This document shows positions 56,544 through 64,000 of a stretch of 64,000 bases of DNA, piece after piece; positions within the stretch are counted from its first letter, which is position 1; each line of letters begins with the position of its first letter. The notes beneath the pieces were generated by a model. It was given only the letters and a program-made list of their open reading frames with translations. It ran no database searches and was not told the DNA's origin. The DNA comes from Cryptomeria japonica (taxonomy: Eukaryota > Streptophyta > Pinopsida > Cupressales > Cupressaceae), in NCBI RefSeq assembly GCF_030272615.1, contig NC_081410.1:111605433-111669432 (forward strand). Direction: 5' to 3'. The position numbers were made by a program, and so were the translations under genes.

Positions 56544-56811
56544 TGTTTACCCCCTCGGGTGAATAGCTTAAAACATACAGATAAAACATGTAATGCAGAA
56601 TAATAATGCCATAGATATCAGATAAACTATAGGAGATGTTATTCCATTCATAATCGTGTGTCACAAGTTACATTCGGAAGTATATAAAGATGCCGAGGGG
56701 GTGCGAGTGCCAACTGTCACATTGTAACTACCATCCCTCGGCTGCCAAACTAACAAAGACAATTACAACTTAATTAACTAGTTTTATTTGCGTACAATAT
56801 TGCCGCTAACA
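56544..56811 (-). repeat. 5' LTR of the gypsy element (268 bp)
   Basis: It starts tgtttacc and ends gctaaca on the plus strand, then TGGGG. The first 178 bp match 49180-49357. The remaining 90 bp have no counterpart at the left end. Confidence 0.82.
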
Positions 56812-56816
56812 TGGGG

Positions 56817-57211
56817 GTTCTTGGAGATGACTACATTTTCAACCAATCGATAAAATTTCATTGCATGTACACATCCTAAAGCCTTATCATTGTTTCTCTT
56901 CATACTACTAACTCTTTGGAATTCGTTAAGAAATTTTCTAGTACAAAGAAATTGTAAATTCTTATAAAAAAATTTAAAAATAGAAAATTACAAATCTATT
57001 ACACTATAAATTTATCTCTTTTAGCTTTGGTCAGCCATCTATCAACGCTTTAGGAGAACCTAGTGTAATTTATATGATATATCTGAGAAACCTCGCTATT
57101 CCGAATTTTCATTGGATACCGTTAAGAGATTTTAATAGAGATGCAAAGAAACCTCATTTGAAGTATCTTAATGTATGGCTATGTCCCCGTTTGTGTCTCC
57201 AAGATGTGTAA
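56817..57211. other. Unassigned sequence
   Basis: AT-rich DNA with no gene or repeat recognised. Possibly still PYRD intron. Confidence 0.35.
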
Positions 57212-57680
57212 GTGTTTCTGATATAAGAGACTAGTACAAGGGTCAGGGTATGAGTCTCTTGGTAATTGTGTCCAATGGAATTATGCCTTGTTGCTATCAT
57301 GTCAGTACATGAATGGAGTGTAAAACAGGGTTTCAGTCAATGCCCAGCACTATTGGCTCACTATGTGTTGGCACCCAGCTCTAAAGGATTTTGGATAGCT
57401 TAGTTGTAGTGCTGAAATATTGTGTCATGCCATTTTAAGCTGTGTTTCTGATACAAGAGACTTGTACAAGGGTCAAGGTATAAACTATAAATCTCTTGGT
57501 AATTATGTGTCCAATGTAATTATGCCTTGTTGCTATCATGTTGGTACCTGGATATGGTGTAAAACAGGGTTTCAGTCAGTGCCCAACACTATTGGCTCAC
57601 TCTGTGTTGTCACCCAGCTCTAAAGGATCTTGCGTAGCTTAGTTGTAGTGCTGAAACTTTGTATCACGATCTGCCATGCC
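57212..57680. repeat. Tandem duplication, period about 230 bp
   Basis: Two adjacent units begin gtgtttctgata(t/c)aagagac (57212 and 57442) and share tgccttgttgctatcatgt, gtgtaaaacagggtttcagt, cactattggctcact and gcttagttgtagtgctgaaa. They differ by small indels. Confidence 0.85.
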
Positions 57681-59480
57681 ACATTAGGCCGTGTTTCCAA
57701 GTTTTGTTACCCCTATGGGAAGGTGAGCAGTCATCTGTTTCAAAATTGAAACCGCTATGTAATCACTCTATAACCATATCATATGTATTTGCACTCATAC
57801 ATTGTAATTGGCACTTGGAGCTCTCATAAAGAGTTGCATCAATATTACAATCAGGCAAACCAGCTAGGAAGTGATTTGTCTTGGTTGTTTGAACTTTGAT
57901 TAGGAAATTCCGCATGCACTTTTTCTATTTGCTTTGATTAAATAAAAGAACATTATTCTGCTATGTCTTTGTCTACACAAATGTATAAATTATAATGGTT
58001 TGTTGCATGTTCATTATAACTCTGTTATACACTAGCTAGGTTATTGGGTTGTCATTTGTGCCACCATCTTGGACCACACAATGTAGATCGTTTGGTATCA
58101 AAGTGTTTTTCGATTTATATGCTTGAATTTGTTCATGTCTGTCAACACTCATGTACATCAATAAAGGGAAGAACCACTACCTGTTTCTATATCAGTCTAC
58201 TTGTCTAATGACCAAAGCAAGAGTAAAATTTTTGATTTCTAGAAGTAATTTTCTGATGTGATCTGAAATGGATCAATTTAAGTTACCGAGTTAGATAACA
58301 CAGTCTCCAATTGGTTTAAAGACACCCTAAACACTCAATTTTGCAAGAAAATGTCTTAAACAGGGTTGCAGGGAAGACTGACAAAGCATAATGGAAATAA
58401 AGGTCATCTTCCTTATCCAGACAGTCATGAGGAGGATGTCATCATGGAAATTAGGAATTAGTGATGATTTTGACAGGGGTATTAAAACATCTTACTAGTT
58501 TGACTATGGCTAAATTAGTCAGATTGTAGTAGAGGTTCATAAGATTGTTCATCTGCAGCCAAAACCCTCTCATATTTAACAAAATCAGATTTCATGGGAT
58601 CAAGGGCAGGTGAAATGGTTGGAATCCAAGAATTTCATATTCTGAAAAATGTTGGACTTCTCTTCGAAGCATTCTTACACTCATGTTGATAAATAGACCC
58701 CTTAAGGGCTTGTATAGACAGTTTTGGGACTTGTGTAGTTTATAGTGTTAGGTTGTTAAGCTAGTTATTAGAGAGTTGGGGGTCAAGTAGGATTGTGTGA
58801 TTGAGCAAATTGTAAAGCTATTTAGTATTTTGTGTAGTTGAGGACTTTTCTTGTTGTAAAATGTTCCTAGAACTTTTGTGGCAAGTCACTTGTAAACAAT
58901 TTTAGAAGAGAGAAGTTTATATGTAACTCTTCCTGCAGTTGTTCTCCAAGTTGGGTTTTCTCTAGATCAAATTCCTTTTTTTGATGCATTTTAGGCTTGT
59001 TTAGGCTCATTTTAAACAACTGAATTTTTTAACTTTAAATGCTGTCTTTTATATGGAATATGTACTTAAAAAGCGGACAACTTTATATCGGCAAGCTCAT
59101 AGGTTTGTGTTGATGAATTATGCAATGGAATATCCATACTTATTACAGATCAAATTGATCAAAGATTCAAAGCAGTTCATTCCTTTGATCTTTGCGTTTG
59201 TTTTCAGTTTTGCAGTTTCATGGCCATTACTAGATCAGCTAATACAGGTGGGAATGTAGAGTTGATGCTACAGTCCCAATTTGGAATCATTTGGAGCAAA
59301 ATTCAAGGAGTTATTGCAAAATGGATTTCCACCAAATTTGTTCGCTTTGCTGCAAATCAATGAATACCTTGGAGATTTTAAGAGTAGTGAGATCTAGGCC
59401 CTTGTAAGTTACTATAAAAAATATAGATCAATTGGATTTTTTATGTGTAGGTTATCGCAAAATCATTTTGTTGCACCATA
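57681..59480. other. Unassigned sequence
   Basis: AT-rich, no convincing gene. A plus-strand frame at 59053-59259 is short and unrecognised. Confidence 0.35.
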
Positions 59481-59489
59481 GCAGGGGCA

Positions 59490-59960
59490 TCAACGAAAGG
59501 CAAGGGATGGATTCTTGTCACACCTTGTAAGTCTCGAAAGAAGGATGATACAATAATTAAGGAAACGATTTACATTGATACAATAAGGGAAGAAATAATA
59601 AATGAAATTAGGGATGAAGCCAACAAGATGAAGCAAGAAATCATGTCATTGATGAAAGCTAAGATAGGAGGTCTCAAAGCAATGGCTGAACAAATAATTT
59701 CTAGCTAAGGTTCTAGAACACATGGATCCTCACAACAAGACTTGGGAAGAAGAGTCGAAGGTTCCTAGACCAACAAATATATAGACAATTATAGAGGTGT
59801 ATTCAATAGTTGTTGGTGATGTGACACAAGGATTGCCTTCACATCAACTAGTAACATGGCACTGCCCACCATCCATCACCTCTTACTTGAGAACTTACTA
59901 AAGGTTAGAGCAACAAAAAAACACATTCAACACCAACAAGATGCACCCTTTAGTCTCAAG
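59490..59960 (+). pseudogene. Coding-like remnant, possibly retroelement-derived
   Basis: A plus-strand run without stops reads KGKGWILVTPCKSRKKDD, IREEIINEIRDEANKMKQE and IMSLMKAKIGGLKAMAEQI, a lysine/glutamate-rich helical stretch that looks translated rather than random. It ends in a stop near 59707 and has no start of its own. It could be a decayed gag. I do not assign it. Confidence 0.3.
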
Positions 59961-60642
59961 GAGAATAATGCAAAGGCATAGAACAAAATCAAGAAACAAG
60001 CAAATTAGCACAACATTTCGACATGGTGCTACTTAAGCTAGGTGCAAAGGGAAGATCCATCTTGAAGCCTGAGTTTATTTTCTAGTCACACATGAAGAGG
60101 CTTACAATTGGGACAATCATAGAGTACATTATATGGAAGTATTTTCTTGTCAACATTGCCACATGGGAAGATGAATATTTTATGTAGAAACCTCCATACT
60201 TGACCAATGTCGAGGACAAACCTTGTGTGAAGACAGAGGCATGCTATGCTATGCCCTTAACTTGATAAGTGCATAGGGTTATGAATAGTTGACTTGTGGC
60301 TATTTTAATTGTTAATTAAGTTAAATTGTCATTTGACATAGTCTTATATAGGTAGTTAAGTCGACCTAGGTGGTATCCAAGGCATCAACACAGTACATAT
60401 AGGTGATGGAGGTTAGTGATTATCATCATATTGCGTATTGTGTTGTTATTGAATACTATTGGAGGGTAACTCATAGGGTTTGACAAACTTTAAGCATGAA
60501 GTTTGAAATTGAACGAATATTCAATGGTCGCAAAAAAACGGGTTGACTCCTGAGAATAGCGGCTAGGGCATAGAGGGCAACAGTTTCATGTGAAGATACT
60601 AAATGGTTTTATTTAAAGGTGTGAATAGAGGTTGAGGGTTCA

Positions 60643-61150
60643 CCTTGTTTCATCACCAACACGACCTTGTGATGCGGCTCTACAACTCTAGTGAAGTAGA
60701 CAAATGATCTTATAGTGAAGTGTAGATTGTAACAATGCATGGATTATATAAAATAGGAGGGGAGAGAGAAAATCTTAGAGGAAGGATCTGATTGTTCTTT
60801 TGCCATTAATGTCAAAGGGGGAGAGAGAATGCCAAAATACATCAGAGGAGAGGGAATAATGCATTGGAGGGAGAATTCCTTAAAGAGGACATCCTGCAAA
60901 GGGGGATATTTTGACATAGGATGGAGTGTCATTCATAATGGGAGCATTTTGTTGTTGTGTTGTTGCCATCAATGACAAAAGAGGAAATTGTTGAACATAG
61001 TGTTGTCATTGATGTCAAGAAGATTGGTAATGTTAATGTCACAAAGATTATTGATCTCAAGGTGATTGAGTCATGTCATACTATTTGAGACATGACTGCC
61101 TTGTTTCATCACCAACACGACCTTGTGATGCGGCTCTACAACTCTAGTGA
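60643..61150. repeat. Pair of identical 52-bp direct repeats
   Basis: The 52 bases at 60643-60694 (ccttgtttcatcaccaacac ... ctctagtga) recur without change at 61099-61150. The 404 bases between them are purine-rich, with ggggagagaga words, and non-coding. This could be a duplication or the remains of an insertion. Confidence 0.85.
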
Positions 61151-61199
61151 CGTGATCGTGCAACTCGGCCCACAATGCATTGTACAACTCCAGGTAGGT

Positions 61200-61569
61200 T
61201 AGAGCACCATTTACTTAAGGTTTTTTATTTTTTTTCTATGTTCCATGGTGTTTTGCGGATGGGGATTGGGAGGATGGCAAGGGATGCGTTTCGAGGACAA
61301 CAGTTTGAGGGCCAATTTTTGGGGACAACGACCAAGGGGGGGGGGGGTGTGGACGGTGCATATATATATATATTTTCAAAATATATATAATAGAGAGTGA
61401 GAGATAGATATGTCAATAACTGATAACAACAATATCAATATATAAGTAAATTATAATAGTAGTATAACAATGGTATAAACTATAAAACAACAATAAAATT
61501 AATCATGAGATCCATAACAGGGGTTTACTCTTATAGGTTTGAGGGGCAACACTGATAAGTTGTAGAAGG
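61200..61569. other. Non-coding sequence with a G-run and an AT microsatellite
   Basis: A run of 12-13 G (about 61336-61348) is followed by (at)n at 61362-61390. Nothing else recognised. Confidence 0.5.
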
Positions 61570-62351
61570 TGTTGTTGAAATAATAGCTAGTTCAGATTAA
61601 ATTAAATTTCAATGTTGCCAAATGGCAATTAAAATTGTAAACAACTTGTGTGATTTATTCTCCCTTATTGTAATTGGACTAGGACCCAAACATAGCGTGT
61701 AAAATGCAATTTAATGTGAGCCTCACAACAGGTGGTAAAAGGCAAATTAAGGCAAGACCTATTGAGCGGTCTAACAATATTATTGTAAAATATAAATCAT
61801 ACAAGCAAGCCGACTTGCTAACTTGACACCTCAAGTCAAGTATATAATCAAGTCAATGGCATAGCATTATACACAACACATCATGCGAATTACCTTATGT
61901 GATCTCTCTTCAAGTGAATTCTGAGTGAAGACATTTGATGCGAACTATCATCTACATTCATGCGAACTTCAAGCTAAGACAGTCATGCGAATTCTAAGGC
62001 TGTGACTGGACACTCATACAAACTACTGTGTGCATTCGATCTTCTTGCGAAAGGTCATGGTTGTGCGAACTACTGCTGCTGCCTTGTGAATTACATCTCC
62101 CGTCATGCAAACTCTGTCAGCAGATTCTGATCAGTAAACCGGTCTGTGTGTGAAGCTTGTCTAGCAGAAGGTTAATCTCAATCTGCACTTCAATCATGAC
62201 TGTGGACAGTCATTAATCAGATAAGTATATCTGATAAAATCACATGTAATTTGCACCTAACATTAAAAACTTTTGATCTGATCATTAATGCTGGGTTTTT
62301 TCCTCCAAGAGGGAGGTTTTCCCATGGTAAACTGTGTGTTATCGGTGTTAT

Positions 62352-62729
62352 GCTACATTACCCGGGGACGCATCCCTGGTATTTTTTTCAGGTGTCCCCG
62401 TTTTGGGGACGTTTCGGGGATAGGGGACTTCTAGGGGACGTCCCCATAAATTCTGCATATAGACAATGAATTTTGAGAATGAATTCTATAAGCAATTTGA
62501 CTTTGACTCTCAATTAAACTCAAATTTTCCATAAGAACTCTGCTGGTTCTTATATGCTAAGGTTCTATAATGTATATGTGCATGTTTTATCCATGTTTTC
62601 ATATGAATATTTTAAATTTCCCTATATATTTTAATTTTCCCTATTTTTATATAGCTGTCCCAAAAATTGATAAAAAAAGTCACCGTCTCGGAAACACGTA
62701 CCCTCGTCCCAGAAACTTGGGGTAACATA
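62352..62729. mobile_element. MITE with GGGGACG repeats (378 bp), inserted in the Copia LTR
   Basis: Flanked by perfect 8-bp copies of ggtgttat (62344-62351, 62730-62737). Ends are imperfectly inverted (gctacattaccc / tatgttacccc). The left side is packed with ggggacg and cgtcccc words (about 62360-62445), the right side with gtctcgg and ctcgtccc. The 8-bp duplication suggests the hAT superfamily. Non-coding. Confidence 0.82.
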
Positions 62730-62794
62730 GGTGTTATGTGTTCTTGCATCTCTTTATTTCTGAGTTTTGCTATTTCTGATTGCTAAAATTAACA

Positions 62795-62806
62795 TGGTAT
62801 CAGAGC
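62795..62806 (+). other. Primer-binding site (initiator tRNA-Met) of the Copia element
   Basis: TGGTATCAGAGC, directly after the LTR end. Confidence 0.88.
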
Positions 62807-62878
62807 TTTAGGTTTATTATAAAGTAATCAGATTATCAGTTATCCTTCACTTTCAGTTTGCTGTTTTGGTTTTGCAAG

Positions 62879-63750
62879 ATGGTTAGAGGACTGAAGGTAG
62901 AGGACAGACTTGATGGTGCTCTCAACTTTACTTCTTGGAAAGTTCGTGTTCTTCTTGCCCTTGAAGAGGTTGAGCTGTTACAGTTTGTGGAAGACAAGAA
63001 TCTGCCTGAACCCTCAGATCCAGATGAGTTAAAGTAGTTCTAATTGATTCTCTGAAGGATCATCTTGTTCCAGTCATCTCCAAGTTATCTTCAGCCAAGG
63101 AGATGCTCAAACACCTAGAAGGAATGTACGAAATCAATAAGATCAGTCGGGCTCTTACTCTGAGGCAACAACTTCTTCAAATCAAGATGAGCAAGGGAGA
63201 TTTAGTCATGTCCTTCTTCATGAAAATTTCAGAATTGAAGGACCAACTCAACTCCATTGGAAGTGAAGTAGTGGACAAGGATATTGTCATGATTGCATTA
63301 AATGGTCTCCCTGATTCTTGGGATCCATTCATTCAAAGCATAAGCAGGAGACCTGAATTTGCCTCTTTTGATAGCTTCCGGTTTGATTGCATTCAAGTGG
63401 AATCTCGCCTAGCCGCAAGAGGAGTGCTCAAGGGCACTCATGGAGGTGACCATCATGTGCTTACATCTCAACATGTCAAAAGAAAGGGTGATCATTGGAA
63501 GAAGAACAACTTCAAAAGAGATAGAGACTTCAAACCTCCTGCTGCTTACGATTCAAGGAAGAAGCCAAGGGATCTTTCATGTATCTGTTGCTTCAAATGT
63601 GATAAGTTTGGACACTATTCTAAAGAATGTCAGAATCTGTCCAAGCAAGGAGAAGCGAACCTGAATGAAGTTGCAGATTCGAAGGATAACAAAGACTTCC
63701 TCTTCATGCCTTATCTAGCAATGTGCCAACTGACAGCAACACTTGGTTGA
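62879..63750 (+). pseudogene. Copia gag (frameshifted)
   Basis: The start ATG at 62879 gives MVRGLKVEDRLDGALNFTSW (the typical Copia gag opening with L.G..NF.SWK) up to a stop at 63035. The gag then continues in another frame: LSSAKEMLKHLEGMYEINK, LRQQLLQIKMSKGDLVMSF, IALNGLPDSWDPFIQSI, and the zinc knuckle CFKCDKFGHYSKEC at about 63590-63630, ending at 63750. A small indel near 63020-63045 explains the break. Confidence 0.92.
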
Positions 63751-64000
63751 TAGACAGTGGTGCATCCAGGCATATCACAGGATATCGGGAGTACCTCTCA
63801 GACTTAATGGAGAAAGAGTCCAATCTTCAAGTGGTAATTGGTGATGATGCTTAGTATTCGGTAAGAGGTTTTGGCAATACTTCTTTAAATTTGGAATCTG
63901 GCATCTCCTTGCATCTTAGTGATATTTTATTTGTTCCTGGAATTAAAAGAAATTTAATCTCCATTTCTGCCCTAGAAGATAAAGGTTATCAAATAGCATT
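63700..64000 (+). pseudogene. Copia protease (5' part of pol, truncated by the window)
   Basis: In a different frame from gag, TWLIDSGASRHITGYREYL (about 63737-63793) is the Copia protease active site (DSGA), followed by LQVVIGDDA, a stop (TAG at about 63852), SVRGFGNTSLNLESG and ILFVPGIKRNLISISAL. Copia gag and pol normally form one frame, so the shift near 63700-63740 is a defect. Confidence 0.9.

Larger units (their letters stand above)
49180..56811 (-). mobile_element. Decayed Ty3/gypsy retrotransposon with extra ORFs
   Basis: The right LTR (56544-56811) and the left LTR remnant (49180-49357) share about 178 bp (tgtttacccyctcgggtgaata ... gtgcgagtgccaac). Flanking pentamers are identical, TGGGG (49175-49179 and 56812-56816). 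The minus-strand PBS candidate TTTGGCGTCGTTGCC (complement of 56529-56543) abuts the 5' LTR. Order on the minus strand: leader ORF, gag, protease, reverse transcriptase, RNase H, integrase remnant, minisatellite, extra ORF, 3' LTR. Stops, frameshifts and deletions make it inactive. The left end lacks the purine tract and the first about 90 bp of the LTR. Not obviously a chromovirus; an Athila/Tat-side position is a guess. Confidence 0.9.
61570..64000 (+). mobile_element. Copia retrotransposon, 5' part (runs off the window)
   Basis: The 5' LTR ends aattaaca at 62794 and is followed at once by the PBS TGGTATCAGAGC, then Copia gag and protease. The left LTR boundary (tgttgttgaa near 61570) is a guess, since the partner LTR is outside the window. 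The LTR holds a run of atgcgaac(t) words at 61885-62110 comparable to the ttcgctg words of the nested element at 29.8 kb. A MITE sits in the LTR at 62352-62729. The gag frame is broken, so this copy is defective. Confidence 0.85.

Noticed and set aside
56722-56811. Placing the end of the gypsy 5' LTR at 56721 where homology to the left copy stops
   Set aside because: That boundary gives no target duplication (ttgta against tgggg). Extending to 56811 gives gctaaca followed by a perfect TGGGG, so the left copy is the truncated one.

Overview
The window looks like nuclear DNA of a seed plant with a very large, repeat-rich genome, most likely a gymnosperm (a conifer is my inference). The reasons are an AT-rich background, one host gene split by a very large intron, and layer upon layer of plant LTR retrotransposons, hAT transposons and a tRNA-derived SINE. 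Nothing looks bacterial. No tRNA, rRNA or CRISPR was seen.

Host gene: four plus-strand exons of a plant mitochondrial dihydroorotate dehydrogenase (class 2 DHODH, PYRD; fourth step of de novo pyrimidine synthesis) lie at 18891-19146, 37299-37379, 37524-37631 and 37736-37765. The intron between the first two is about 18.2 kb. N-terminal and C-terminal exons were not found here, so 17.3-40.6 kb, and perhaps everything to the right end, is gene body or intron filled by transposons.

Layout. 0.4-2.55 kb: a small non-autonomous LTR element (minus) with initiator-Met PBS. 4.2-5.1 kb: a diverged tandem repeat of about 225 bp. 5.95-14.47 kb: a hAT transposon with perfect 8-bp target duplication and a decayed transposase gene, split by a 4.96-kb TG..CA unit with perfect 5-bp target duplication (probably a solo long LTR). 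That unit carries 19 regularly spaced hairpins whose arms covary. 14.8-17.3 kb: old LTR pieces. 18.2-18.35 kb: a 152-bp hairpin sequence with T-run/poly(A) end and about 20-bp flanking repeats. 19.8-21.3 kb: a solo LTR. 26.95-36.42 kb: a plus-strand LTR element holding a SINE, a hAT MITE in its 5' LTR, and a nested minus-strand Copia-like element. The nested element carries a piece of a cation/calcium exchanger gene and a second copy of the same MITE.

40.6-49.1 kb: a young-looking minus-strand LTR element (TSD CTATG) whose only long gene is a 1055-aa protease/G-patch protein of the kind found in Tat/Ogre elements, with no reverse transcriptase. Only 62 bp further on, 49.18-56.81 kb is a decayed minus-strand Ty3/gypsy element (TSD TGGGG). 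It has an ORF before gag, gag with zinc knuckles, protease, reverse transcriptase with an altered catalytic motif, RNase H, a deleted integrase core, a 24-bp minisatellite and an unrecognised ORF in the env position. 56.8-61.5 kb is mostly unassigned. From about 61.6 kb to the right edge is the 5' end of a plus-strand Copia element (LTR with a MITE insertion, PBS, broken gag, protease).

Target-site duplications, PBS and PPT positions were read directly. Family names come from motifs remembered from known families. No database search was possible.
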